The translations under genes were made by a program, and so were the position numbers. From Pseudomonas sp. KK4 (GTDB lineage Bacteria; Pseudomonadota; Gammaproteobacteria; Pseudomonadales; Pseudomonadaceae), in NCBI RefSeq assembly GCF_001984065.1, contig NZ_LYVP01000028.1, positions 1 through 60,319 on the forward strand: 60,319 nucleotides of DNA. Reading direction: 5' to 3'. This document shows, in pieces, positions 16,225 to 24,583 of this stretch (positions within the stretch are counted from its first letter, which is position 1; every line of letters starts with the position of its first letter). Below the pieces are notes generated by a model. That model was not told the origin of the DNA. It saw only the letters and a list, made by a program, of their open reading frames with translations, and searched no databases.

Positions 16225-16512
16225 TCAGTGCTGCTCGTCGGGCTTTTTCTTCAACTTTGGATTCGGGAAAAACTGCACAGCCTGAACCTTGGTGTCCGCC
16301 GGCTTCACGGCAGGTGTATTGACCCGCGTACCCAGCTCCTTGGGAACGGACAGCCCCTGTTCGTTCAACGTGTCGGAGTAACCGCAGGCCACGCACTCGC
16401 GATGAGGCACGCTGTCTTCACTCCACATCATCAACTTGTCCGGCTCGCTGCAGGCCGGGCACACGGCGCCGGCGATAAAGCGTCGTTTGGTAATCACGGT
16501 TGCCTCACTCAT
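16225..16512 (-). CDS. yheV: YheV family putative zinc ribbon protein
   Basis: This 95-residue protein has two CxxC knuckles, CPAC (about 18-21) and CVAC (about 40-43), which form a zinc ribbon. The C-terminal half is low in order and Lys-rich at the end. YheV function is unknown. The start codon overlaps the stop of prlC by four bases (ATGA), so the two are translationally coupled, as is common for this pair in gammaproteobacteria. Confidence 0.92.
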   Translation of the reverse strand: MSEATVITKRRFIAGAVCPACSEPDKLMMWSEDSVPHRECVACGYSDTLNEQGLSVPKELGTRVNTPAVKPADTKVQAVQFFPNPKLKKKPDEQH

Positions 16513-18560
16513 GCTGCGGCGCCTTCAGTCAGGCCGCTGTGGCGCAGCAGTGCGTCAATCGACGGCTCGCGGCCACGGAAATCGACGAACAACACCATCG
16601 GTTCCTGGGAGCCGCCCCGCGCCAGGATCGCTTCGCGGAAAGCGCGACCGGTCTGGGCATTGAGCACACCTTCTTCCTCGAATTTGGAGAACGCATCCGC
16701 CGACAGTACTTCGGCCCATTTGTAGCTGTAGTAACCGGCAGCATAACCGCCGGCGAAAATGTGCGCGAAGCTGTTGGGGAAACGGTTGTAGACCGGCGGC
16801 CGCATCACCGATACCTCGTCACGCACGCCTTCGAGCACCTGCGAGACGCTGCGACCGTCGCCGTGGGTGGCGTGCAGTTCGAAGTCGAACAACGAGAACT
16901 CCAGCTGACGCACCATCATCAGACCGGACTGGAAGTTTTTCGCCGCGAGCATTTTTTCCAGCAGGTCCTGAGGCAGTGGCTCACCGGTTTCGTAGTGACC
17001 GGAAATCAGCGCCAGGCCCTCTGGCTCCCAGCACCAGTTTTCCATGAACTGGCTCGGCAACTCGACCGCATCCCAGGCCACGCCGTTGATGCCGGAGACG
17101 CCGGCGTGTTCCACGCGGGTCAGCAGGTGATGCAGGCCATGGCCGAACTCGTGGAACAGGGTGGTGACCTCATCGTGGGTCAGCAGCGCAGGCTTGCCGC
17201 TGTCGGCCGGGGTGAAGTTGCACACCAGGTTGGCCACGGGGCTTTGCAGCACGCCTTCGGCGGTGCGGCGACGGTCGCGGGCGCCGTCCATCCAGGCACC
17301 GCCACGCTTGTTGGCGCGGGCATACAGGTCGAAGAAGAAGCGCCCGACGTGCTGGCCGTTTTCCTTGATTTCGAACAGGCGAACGTCCGGGTGCCAGGTG
17401 TCGAAACCTTTTTGCTCGGTGATCTCGATGCCATACAGGCGTTGCACGATGGCGAACAGGCCGCCCAGTACCTTGTCGATCGGGAAGTAGGCACGCAGGG
17501 CTTCCTGGGCAACGCTGTAACGCTGCTCGCGGAGTTTTTCACCGTAGAACCCGCTGTCCCAGCTTTGCAGGTCCGGGCAGCCTTGTTCGGCGGCGTAGGC
17601 CTTGAGCTGTTGCAGGTCCTGGGCGGCGAACGGCTTGCTGCGCTTGGCCAGGTCGCGCAGGAAACTGAGCACTTGGTCGCTGGATTCGGCCATTTTGGTG
17701 GCCAGGCTCAACTCGGAGAAGCTGGCGAAGCCCAGCAGTTTGGCCAGTTCCTGACGCAGGTCCAGGATCTGTTCCATGACCGGGCCGTTGTCGTTCTGGC
17801 CGGCATTCGGGCCTTGGTCCGAGGCGCGGGTGCAGTAGGCGGCGTAGACTTCTTCGCGCAGGGCACGGTCCTGGGCGTAGGTCATCACCGCGTAATAGCT
17901 TGGGAACTCCAAGGTGATCAGCCAACCTTCGAGTCCTTTGGCCTGGGCAGCGGCAGCCATTTGCGCCTTGGCCGAATCGGTCAGGCCGGCAAGGGCGGCT
18001 TCGTCGGTAACGTGCTTGGTCCAGGCCTGGGTTGCGTCCAGCAACTGGTTGGAGAAACGGCTGCCCAGCTCCGAGAGCTTGCTCTGCACTTCGGCGTAAC
18101 GTTTCTGTTCGGCTTCCGGCAGGTCGATACCCGACAGGCGGAAGTCGCGCAGTGCGTGTTCGAGAATGGTTTTTTGCGCCACGTCGAAACCGGCGGCTTG
18201 CGGGCTGTTGGCCAAGGCTTCATAAGCCTGGAACAGTTCGCGGTTCTGGCCCATTTCGGTGGAGTAGGCGCTCAAGGCCGGCAGGCACGACTCGTAGGCT
18301 TCACGCAGTTCGGCGCTGTTGCACACGGCATTCAAGTGACTGACCGGGCTCCAGGCGGCGCCCAGGCGGTCGTTGAGTTCGTCCATCGCCAGCACCAGGC
18401 CGGCCCAGGTCGGCTGTTTGCCTTGGGTCTTGAGGATCTCGATAATGGCGGCGCGGTTGTCAGCCAGGATCTGTTCAATGGCCGGTTGCACGTGTTCGGC
18501 ACGGATCGCGGAGAACGGCGGCAGGTCGTAGGACTGCAAAAGAGGGTTGTTCACGCTCAC
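16509..18560 (-). CDS. prlC: Oligopeptidase A (M3 metallopeptidase)
   Basis: This 683-residue cytoplasmic zinc peptidase degrades short peptides, including cleaved signal peptides. The zinc motif HEFGH is at 470-474 with the downstream Glu ligand region conserved (NGVAWDAVELPSQFMENW). A GTG start at 18560 (MSVNNPLLQSYDLPPF) is preferred, with AAGG eight bases upstream; an ATG nine codons earlier is possible but has no good site. The gamma carbonic anhydrase gene starts divergently 90 bases away. Confidence 0.95.
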   Translation of the reverse strand: MSVNNPLLQSYDLPPFSAIRAEHVQPAIEQILADNRAAIIEILKTQGKQPTWAGLVLAMDELNDRLGAAWSPVSHLNAVCNSAELREAYESCLPALSAYSTEMGQNRELFQAYEALANSPQAAGFDVAQKTILEHALRDFRLSGIDLPEAEQKRYAEVQSKLSELGSRFSNQLLDATQAWTKHVTDEAALAGLTDSAKAQMAAAAQAKGLEGWLITLEFPSYYAVMTYAQDRALREEVYAAYCTRASDQGPNAGQNDNGPVMEQILDLRQELAKLLGFASFSELSLATKMAESSDQVLSFLRDLAKRSKPFAAQDLQQLKAYAAEQGCPDLQSWDSGFYGEKLREQRYSVAQEALRAYFPIDKVLGGLFAIVQRLYGIEITEQKGFDTWHPDVRLFEIKENGQHVGRFFFDLYARANKRGGAWMDGARDRRRTAEGVLQSPVANLVCNFTPADSGKPALLTHDEVTTLFHEFGHGLHHLLTRVEHAGVSGINGVAWDAVELPSQFMENWCWEPEGLALISGHYETGEPLPQDLLEKMLAAKNFQSGLMMVRQLEFSLFDFELHATHGDGRSVSQVLEGVRDEVSVMRPPVYNRFPNSFAHIFAGGYAAGYYSYKWAEVLSADAFSKFEEEGVLNAQTGRAFREAILARGGSQEPMVLFVDFRGREPSIDALLRHSGLTEGAAA

Positions 18561-18649
18561 GGTTGACACCTTGGCTGGAAGAAACATGCAGCCATCTTAA
18601 TTACAATCGACGCTCACCGCAGCTATCGGCGACAGAGAGAAACCCTATC

Positions 18650-19195
18650 GTGAACCTTCGCAAGTATCAGAACCACACGCCGCTGCTTTGCAAGGGCGCT
18701 TTTGTCGACCGTTCGGCGGTGGTGATCGGCGACGTCGAAGTCGGCGAGGACAGCTCGGTCTGGCCATTGACGGTGATCCGCGGCGACATGCACCGCATCC
18801 GCATTGGCGCGCGCACCAGCGTGCAGGACGGCTGCGTACTGCACATCACCCACGCCGGACCGTTCAATCCCGAAGGTTTCCCACTGCTGATCGGTGACGA
18901 CGTGACCATCGCCCATAAAGTCATGCTGCACGGCTGCACCGTGGGTAGCCGGGTGTTGATCGGCATGGGCAGCATCGTCATGGACGGTGCGGTGGTGGCC
19001 GACGATGTGATCATCGGCGCCGGCAGCCTGGTGCCCCCGGGCAAGCGCCTGGAAAGCGGGTTCTTGTATGTGGGCAGTCCGGTGAAACAGATCCGGCCGC
19101 TGACGGACAAGGAGCGCGCCTTTTTCACCTACAGCGCGGCCAACTACGTGAAGCTCAAGGACCTGCATCTGGCCGAAGGCTACGACCAGCTCTGA
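18650..19195 (+). CDS. Gamma carbonic anhydrase family protein (YrdA/PaaY-like)
   Basis: This 181-residue left-handed beta-helix protein is built of hexapeptide repeats (VVIGDVEVGEDSSVWPL and others). The zinc histidines expected for the family are present as His65, His89 and His94 (VLHITH and IAHKVMLHGC). Many YrdA-type proteins have weak or no carbonic anhydrase activity, so catalysis is uncertain. The GTG start gives the expected N-terminus MNLRKYQNHTP. It is followed by a HAD phosphatase gene 28 bases downstream, a likely operon partner. Confidence 0.9.
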   Translation: MNLRKYQNHTPLLCKGAFVDRSAVVIGDVEVGEDSSVWPLTVIRGDMHRIRIGARTSVQDGCVLHITHAGPFNPEGFPLLIGDDVTIAHKVMLHGCTVGSRVLIGMGSIVMDGAVVADDVIIGAGSLVPPGKRLESGFLYVGSPVKQIRPLTDKERAFFTYSAANYVKLKDLHLAEGYDQL

Positions 19196-19223
19196 CCTGT
19201 CTCACCTTTGCCCAGGAATTTCC

Positions 19224-19874
19224 ATGCATTACCAAACGATTCTGTTCGACCTCGACGGCACCCTGACCGACCCACGTGAAGGCATCACCCGTTCGATTCA
19301 GTTCGCCCTGGGCAAGCTCGGCATTGACGAACCCGACCTGACCAGACTCGAACATTTCATCGGCCCGCCGTTGTTGCAGGCCTTCATGCAGTTCTATGAC
19401 TTCGACGAAGCCAAGGCCTGGGAAGCGGTGAATTTCTACCGCGAACGCTTCAAAGTCACCGGTTTGTACGAAAACCGCGTCTTCGACGGCGTCATGCCGC
19501 TGCTGGAAACCCTGGGCGGTCAAGGTCGACAGCTCTATATCGCGACCTCCAAGCCATGGGTCTTCGCCCGGGAAATCGCCCGGCACTTCGACTTCGCCAA
19601 GCACTTCAAAGTGATCTACGGCAGCGAACTGGACGGCACCCGCACCAACAAGGTCGAGCTGATCGCCCACCTGATGACCGAAGAAAACCTGGACCCGGCC
19701 CACACCCTGATGATCGGTGACCGCAAGCACGACCTGATCGGTGCTCGCAGTAACGGCTTGGACGCAGCGGCGGTGGGGTACGGATTCGGCAGCCGAGAAG
19801 AGCTCAGCGCAGAAGCGCCGACCTACCATTTTGAGACGCTGGACGAGATGCACCGGGCGTTTTTGCGGCGCTAA
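19224..19874 (+). CDS. HAD family hydrolase, phosphoglycolate-phosphatase-like
   Basis: This 216-residue haloacid dehalogenase-type phosphatase carries motif I at residues 9-13 (DLDGT), motif II in IATSK, and motif III/IV near GDRKHD (about 168-173). The helical cap between motifs I and II is of the Gph/PGMB type. The substrate cannot be read from sequence. It shares strand and spacing with the gamma carbonic anhydrase gene. A single REP-like element follows. Confidence 0.88.
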   Translation: MHYQTILFDLDGTLTDPREGITRSIQFALGKLGIDEPDLTRLEHFIGPPLLQAFMQFYDFDEAKAWEAVNFYRERFKVTGLYENRVFDGVMPLLETLGGQGRQLYIATSKPWVFAREIARHFDFAKHFKVIYGSELDGTRTNKVELIAHLMTEENLDPAHTLMIGDRKHDLIGARSNGLDAAAVGYGFGSREELSAEAPTYHFETLDEMHRAFLRR

Positions 19875-19884
19875 CCAGGTTGCC

Positions 19885-19909
19885 TCCGCGGGCAAGCCCG
19901 CTGCCACGG
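19885..19909. repeat. Degenerate single REP
   Basis: The stretch contains GCGGGCAAGCCCGCT, similar to one arm of the REP family, without a facing partner. Confidence 0.5.
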
Positions 19910-20018
19910 GAGCGGGGCGATGGCCAGTCTGTCTGCTGACCTTGAAGTCAATAAAACCGGGGCTTTGCGCCGCATGACAGTTGGTCGAAACAGGGGCTGT
20001 TTATCTGTCGTATTGCGG

Positions 20019-20024
20019 TATACT
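20019..20024 (+). promoter_or_regulatory. Candidate -10 element of the purE leader
   Basis: TATACT is a good sigma-70 -10 box. The -35 region (around 19997, CTGTTT) is weak. Transcription would start near 20031, ahead of the terminator hairpin at 20063. Confidence 0.5.
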
Positions 20025-20062
20025 GCGCGGCCTTCGGCCGGTTCGCCCGGCCATAATTCCGT

Positions 20063-20100
20063 ACAACAAGCCACGCATTTTGCGTGGCTTGTTGTTTTTT
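20063..20100 (+). terminator. Intrinsic terminator inside the purE leader, possible attenuator
   Basis: A perfect 15-base stem (63-77 with 81-95) with a TTT loop is followed by a run of T to base 100. It sits 38 bases before the purE start codon and downstream of a candidate promoter. It may end the upstream HAD transcript, terminate a short RNA, or control purEK by attenuation. Confidence 0.85.
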
Positions 20101-20138
20101 GACGCGCCTGCGGGCGCCCAGAGAGAAGAGGCACGACG

Positions 20139-20630
20139 ATGAGTGCACTGGTTGGCGTGATCATGGGCTCCAAGTCCGATTGGTCCACCCTTAGCCACAC
20201 CGCCGATATGCTGGAAAAGCTCGGCATTCCTTACGAGGTGAAAGTGGTTTCTGCCCACCGCACCCCGGACCTGCTGTTCCAGTACGCTGAAGAAGCCGAG
20301 TCGCGTGGCATCGAAGTGATCATCGCCGGTGCCGGGGGCGCGGCCCACCTGCCTGGCATGTGTGCAGCCAAGACTCACCTGCCGGTGCTGGGTGTACCGG
20401 TGCAGTCATCGATGCTCTCGGGTGTCGATTCGCTGCTGTCCATCGTGCAGATGCCTGCCGGCATTCCGGTTGCCACACTGGCCATCGGCAAGGCCGGTGC
20501 GATCAACGCCGCGCTGCTGTCGGCGAGTATCCTTGGCGCCAAGCACCCACAGTTCCATGATGTGCTCAAAACCTTCCGTGCTGAACAGACAGACAGCGTC
20601 CTGGACAATCCAGACCCACGCATCGCCTGA
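20139..20630 (+). CDS. purE: N5-carboxyaminoimidazole ribonucleotide mutase
   Basis: This 163-residue enzyme moves the carboxyl group of N5-CAIR to C4, giving CAIR, in purine synthesis. It has the class I PurE features GSKSDW near the start, SAHRTP with His40, and the glycine-rich [12 protein letters not shown]. purK follows after 11 bases, so the two form the usual purEK operon. The leader contains an intrinsic terminator, which suggests regulation by termination. Confidence 0.97.
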   Translation: MSALVGVIMGSKSDWSTLSHTADMLEKLGIPYEVKVVSAHRTPDLLFQYAEEAESRGIEVIIAGAGGAAHLPGMCAAKTHLPVLGVPVQSSMLSGVDSLLSIVQMPAGIPVATLAIGKAGAINAALLSASILGAKHPQFHDVLKTFRAEQTDSVLDNPDPRIA

Positions 20631-20641
20631 GGTTGTTGACG

Positions 20642-21724
20642 ATGAAGATCGGTGTAATCGGTGGCGGCCAGTTGGGCCGCATGTTGGCGCTGGCGGGCAC
20701 TCCGCTGGGCATGAACTTCGCTTTCCTGGACCCGGCGCCGGACGCGTGCGCGGCCGCTTTGGGCGAACACCTGCAGGCCGATTACGGCGATCAGGATCAC
20801 CTGCGTCAGTTGGCCGATGAAGTCGATCTGGTGACTTTCGAGTTCGAAAGCGTCCCAGCGGAAACCGTGGCGTTCCTGTCGCAGTTCGTGCCGGTCTATC
20901 CGAGCGCCGAAGCCCTGCGCATTGCCCGTGACCGCTGGTTCGAAAAGAGCATGTTCAAGGAGCTGGGCATTCCGACCCCGGCGTTCGCCGACATCCAGTC
21001 CCAGGCTGACCTGGACGCTGCCGTAGCGTCCATCGGCCTGCCGGCGGTACTCAAGACTCGTACCCTGGGGTATGACGGCAAGGGCCAGAAAGTGCTGCGC
21101 ACCCCTGAGGACGTCGTCGGCACCTTCGCCGAGCTGGGCAGCGTGGCGTGCCTGCTGGAAGGCTTCGTGCCGTTTACCGGTGAGGTCTCGCTGATCGCCG
21201 TACGTGCCCGCGATGGTGAAACCCGCTTCTATCCGCTGGTCCACAACACCCACGACAGCGGCATCCTCAAGCTGTCCGTGGCCAGCACTGATCATCCACT
21301 GCAAGCCCTGGCTGAAGACTATTCCAGCCGCGTGCTCAAGCAGTTGGATTACGTGGGTGTGATGGCGTTCGAGTTCTTCGAAGTCGACGGTGGCCTCAAG
21401 GCCAACGAAATTGCTCCGCGGGTGCACAACTCCGGGCACTGGACCACCGAAGGCGCCGAGTGCAGCCAGTTCGAAAACCACCTGCGGGCGGTGGCCGGTC
21501 TGCCGCTGGGTTCGACGGCCAAGGTCGGCGAAAGCGCGATGCTCAATTTCATTGGCAAAGTGCCCGAGACCGAGAAGGTCCTGGCCATCGCCGATTGCCA
21601 TCTGCACCATTACGGCAAGGCGTTCAAGGTCGGCCGCAAGGTCGGCCACGCCAACCTGCGTTGCGCCGATCGCCAGACGCTGGCCGCGCAGATCCTCAAG
21701 GTCGAAGCGCTCATCGCTGAATAA
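20642..21724 (+). CDS. purK: N5-carboxyaminoimidazole ribonucleotide synthase
   Basis: This 360-residue ATP-grasp enzyme carboxylates AIR to N5-CAIR using ATP and bicarbonate, feeding PurE. The N-terminal Rossmann-like motif GGGQLGRM, the ATP-grasp segments (KTRTLGYDGKGQ and LEGFVPFTGEVS) and the metal-binding NEIAPRVHNSGHWT are all present. The ATG at 20642 (MKIGVIGGG) is chosen; the upstream ATG at 20633 would add only three residues. Confidence 0.97.
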   Translation: MKIGVIGGGQLGRMLALAGTPLGMNFAFLDPAPDACAAALGEHLQADYGDQDHLRQLADEVDLVTFEFESVPAETVAFLSQFVPVYPSAEALRIARDRWFEKSMFKELGIPTPAFADIQSQADLDAAVASIGLPAVLKTRTLGYDGKGQKVLRTPEDVVGTFAELGSVACLLEGFVPFTGEVSLIAVRARDGETRFYPLVHNTHDSGILKLSVASTDHPLQALAEDYSSRVLKQLDYVGVMAFEFFEVDGGLKANEIAPRVHNSGHWTTEGAECSQFENHLRAVAGLPLGSTAKVGESAMLNFIGKVPETEKVLAIADCHLHHYGKAFKVGRKVGHANLRCADRQTLAAQILKVEALIAE

Positions 21725-21835
21725 TCCGGGTTCCTGTGGCAGCGGCGGAACCATTCCGGGGTCGCCGTTCTCTCATGGCAGGATGCCAAAGTCTGACTAG
21801 GCTTTGGCCTATCTACCAAATCAGAGGGAAATGCC

Positions 21836-22081
21836 ATGGGAATTATCGGAACCATCTTTATCGGCTTGATCGTCGGCCTGCTGGCGCGGTTCCTCAAACC
21901 GGGCGATGACAGCATGGGCTGGATCATGACCATCCTGCTCGGTATCGGCGGTTCGCTGGCAGCCACTTACGGCGGCCAGGCCTTGGGCATTTATCAGGCA
22001 GGCCAAGGCGCCGGCTTCATTGGTGCACTGGTCGGCGCGGTGGTATTGCTGGTGATCTACGGCCTGATCAAAAAGAACTGA
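21836..22081 (+). CDS. GlsB/YeaQ/YmgE family stress-response membrane protein
   Basis: This 81-residue Gly-rich membrane protein has three short hydrophobic segments (about 2-18, 27-46 and 55-78) and the family pattern GLIVGLLARFLKPG. The family (transglycosylase-associated protein) is linked to envelope and general stress; the biochemical role is unknown. It has AGAGGGA upstream. It seems to be a single-gene unit. Confidence 0.92.
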   Translation: MGIIGTIFIGLIVGLLARFLKPGDDSMGWIMTILLGIGGSLAATYGGQALGIYQAGQGAGFIGALVGAVVLLVIYGLIKKN

Positions 22082-22168
22082 TTCAAGCGACAAAGTCCTC
22101 TCGGCTGCGCAGTCCGGGAGGACTAGAATGCTCGGCGATTGTTTGTCCTTCCTTCACCGAGCACCCTC

Positions 22169-22705
22169 ATGCGCCGTCTTCTTTTAACACTTGTTTTGCT
22201 GGGCACGGGTTTGGCCCACGCCGGTGAACTGCCGGAAACCGACTGGCTGGAACTGATGCCCAAGTCGGACCAGAAAGCCCTCGAAGCCATGCCCGAGATC
22301 GACCACAACTCCCCCGAAGCCACTGGCACCTTTACTGAAAAGGGTGGCATGAAGCAGAGCAAAGGCCTGCCGGCGGTGATGTATTCGACCAAGACCGTGG
22401 CATCGATGAACGACAAGAACATCCGTCTGGGGGGCTATCCGGTACCCCTGGAAACCGACGCCAAGGGCCACAGCACGCTGTTCTTCCTCGTGCCCTATCC
22501 GGGCGCCTGCATCCATGTTCCGCCACCGCCACCCAATCAATTGGTGCTGGTGCGGTACCCGAAGGGGTTGAAGCTGAACGACATTTATACGCCGCTGTGG
22601 GTGACCGGCACGCTGAAGATCGAGAAAGTCAGCAATGATCTGGCGGATGCGGCGTATGCGCTGGATGCCGCGAAGGTGCGCGTGGTGAAGGAATCGGATT
22701 TGTAA
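22169..22705 (+). CDS. DUF3299 domain protein, exported
   Basis: This 178-residue protein has a signal peptide (about 1-18, ending AHA) and one DUF3299 domain, with the family sequence RLGGYPVPLE and the cysteine-containing VPYPGACIHVPPPPPNQLV. The function is unknown; relatives often accompany ABC transporters or periplasmic metal proteins. The ATG at 22169 gives a proper signal peptide; a start ten codons earlier would not. Confidence 0.88.
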   Translation: MRRLLLTLVLLGTGLAHAGELPETDWLELMPKSDQKALEAMPEIDHNSPEATGTFTEKGGMKQSKGLPAVMYSTKTVASMNDKNIRLGGYPVPLETDAKGHSTLFFLVPYPGACIHVPPPPPNQLVLVRYPKGLKLNDIYTPLWVTGTLKIEKVSNDLADAAYALDAAKVRVVKESDL

Positions 22706-22726
22706 CGCGGCCATCCACAAAACCAA

Positions 22727-22816
22727 TGTGGGAGCGGGCTTGCTCGCGAAGAGGACCTAACATTCAACATCACCGTTGACGGTTAAACCGCTTTCGCGAG
22801 CAAGCCCGCTCCCACA
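22727..22816. repeat. REP doublet (REPIN)
   Basis: Facing REP arms at 22727-22750 and 22793-22816 lie between convergent genes. Confidence 0.9.
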
Positions 22817-22830
22817 GTTGGTTTGTGTCG

Positions 22831-23730
22831 TTAAAGAGGGGTGCTGGTGATGCTCACGCCCAGCGTATGGCTCGCCCCAGGCGCCAGCGCCACCACATCG
22901 TCCATCACATTCGCCGTCTCGATGCACAGCATGCGCTGCCAGCCATCGTCAGCCATGTCGCTGAACGCCGCTGCGCGATCGATCCATGGATTCCAGATCA
23001 CTGCCGCACGCGATCCGGTACTGGTCAGCTCGATGCGCCGCTCCCAGGCCGGGTCGACGATGCTCAGCTTGGTTGGAGGATTGAGGTAGATGCGGTCGGT
23101 CTCGCCGGTAAATCGCAAATCGCCGCTCTGGGATTTGGTTGCCCAATCTTCCAACGTCTCGATGTAGCTCAAGCCATCCACGCCTTCGACGCTCACCTCA
23201 CGTACATCACTGACCGCGAAATAACTGTGCAGCGCCTGGCTGATGGTGACCGTCTCGGCGCTCTGGTTTTGGCTGGTGAGGCTGATATGCAGTTGCTCAT
23301 CCAGACGGATGCTCAGCTTCAGATCGACCTGATGTGGCCAGCCTGGCAGGCCGCCTTCAGGGTAGGGCAGGAGGAATTCGACCTTCAAACTGTCGCCCTC
23401 GGCCTCGATGCCGCCCAACGCCCAATCCATTGCCCGCACCAGGCCGTGGGCAGGTGCCGGGTCCTGGCTGACGCGCATGGCTTTGACGCTTTGCGGGTTG
23501 CGCTCGAAGTTACCGAACCACGGCCAGCACACCGGCACGCCGGCGCGGATGCTCTTGCCGGTCTTGAACACCGCCTCGTCGTTCAGCCAGATCACCGGCG
23601 GTTGCCCGGCCACCTGATAACTGAGGATGTGCGCGCCTTGCTGAGCCACCAGCAATTCGGCCTGACCGTGGCGAATGCGCCAGCAATTCAGTTCATCCAG
23701 TTTCACGGCTTCAACGTTGGGCGTGCTCAT
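22831..23730 (-). CDS. D-hexose-6-phosphate mutarotase (YeaD-like)
   Basis: This 299-residue aldose-1-epimerase-superfamily enzyme interconverts alpha and beta anomers of hexose 6-phosphates. Family features are the Arg and His of RAGVPVCWPWFG, AHGLVRAMDW, the central HSYFAVSDV, and NPWIDRAAAFSDM near the C-terminus. The ATG at 23730 (MSTPNVEAV) is used; the open frame upstream of it reads into the next gene's end. No operon partner is evident. Confidence 0.9.
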   Translation of the reverse strand: MSTPNVEAVKLDELNCWRIRHGQAELLVAQQGAHILSYQVAGQPPVIWLNDEAVFKTGKSIRAGVPVCWPWFGNFERNPQSVKAMRVSQDPAPAHGLVRAMDWALGGIEAEGDSLKVEFLLPYPEGGLPGWPHQVDLKLSIRLDEQLHISLTSQNQSAETVTISQALHSYFAVSDVREVSVEGVDGLSYIETLEDWATKSQSGDLRFTGETDRIYLNPPTKLSIVDPAWERRIELTSTGSRAAVIWNPWIDRAAAFSDMADDGWQRMLCIETANVMDDVVALAPGASHTLGVSITSTPL

Positions 23731-23816
23731 GGGACAGCTCTCGATCAATAACAGGACTGCAATGGACCGCAAAACGGTCGCCGGGTTTTGCGAGCTCTTT
23801 ACCAGCGAGCCCGATA

Positions 23817-24221
23817 TCAACGAGCTCTGGGCGGAACCGAGCGGGTGCGACCGCTGCCATCGATGGCAACGAACACGAACACCGCTTCAGTCACCTTGCG
23901 CCATTCGCTGGACAGCGGATCGTCACTCCAGACTTCGACCATCATCTTGATCGAGCTGCGGCCGATTTCCAGGGCCTGGGTGTAGAAGGAGAGCTGAGCG
24001 CCCACCGCCACCGGCACCAGAAACGCCATGCGGTCGATGGCCACTGTTGCCACGCGGCCACCGGCGACCTTGCTGGCCATCGCGGTGCCGGCCAAATCCA
24101 TCTGCGCCACCAGCCAGCCGCCGAAAATATCGCCAAAGCCGTTGGTTTCGCGAGGGAGCGCGGTGATTTGCAGGGCCAGGTCGCCTTGCGGGATCGGATC
24201 TTCTTGTTCGAGCTCTATCAT
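23817..24221 (-). CDS. Acyl-CoA thioesterase, hotdog fold
   Basis: This 134-residue protein hydrolyses acyl-CoA thioesters (YciA/BACH type). The pattern NGFGDIFGGWLVAQMDLAGTAMA contains the Asn and Asp expected at the active site of the hotdog family, and the C-terminal strand FVFVAIDGSGRTRSVP fits. From memory, a thioesterase gene also lies beside the MFS and pst genes in P. aeruginosa. Confidence 0.88.
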   Translation of the reverse strand: MIELEQEDPIPQGDLALQITALPRETNGFGDIFGGWLVAQMDLAGTAMASKVAGGRVATVAIDRMAFLVPVAVGAQLSFYTQALEIGRSSIKMMVEVWSDDPLSSEWRKVTEAVFVFVAIDGSGRTRSVPPRAR

Positions 24222-24583
24222 GCCGGGGGTGCCTCTGACCCGTGACTCTTCATTAGTACTTCAAGGTGAATAGCCGTCTTCGGAAAAACGATTCAGCACC
24301 GAACATACTACGTTCGTCACGTTTTCCATAAAGGCGCCTAAAGGGAAACTCTGCGAAATCGCCTATGAACCTGACAGGCGTTTTCGCACAGCAACCCTTA
24401 GCGATTGCACAGCAGCGAGTATATCGGTCGATAGACTCCGATACGACCGTCCGGTTCTCATTTTGACCGCCAAATGCCTGCCTCTATGTGCTTTTTCGAA
24501 CAATTTGCTATGGTGCCGGTCCTGCCCGAGCCCTTGCCAGCGTTGTTGGGGCGGCAGACCTGACCATGAGAGAAGCCTTTGCC
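24222..24583. other. Intergenic region between the thioesterase and MFS genes
   Basis: This 362-base divergent region has no convincing gene. It holds a small inverted repeat (CGAAC at 24300-24304 and GTTCG at 24312-24316). A weak plus-strand -10 candidate (TATGGT, about 24508) lies before the MFS gene. Nothing else stands out. Confidence 0.35.

Noticed and set aside
16500..18566. A 688-codon plus-strand frame over prlC
   Set aside because: It is the shadow of oligopeptidase A, which has an intact HEFGH motif and full length.
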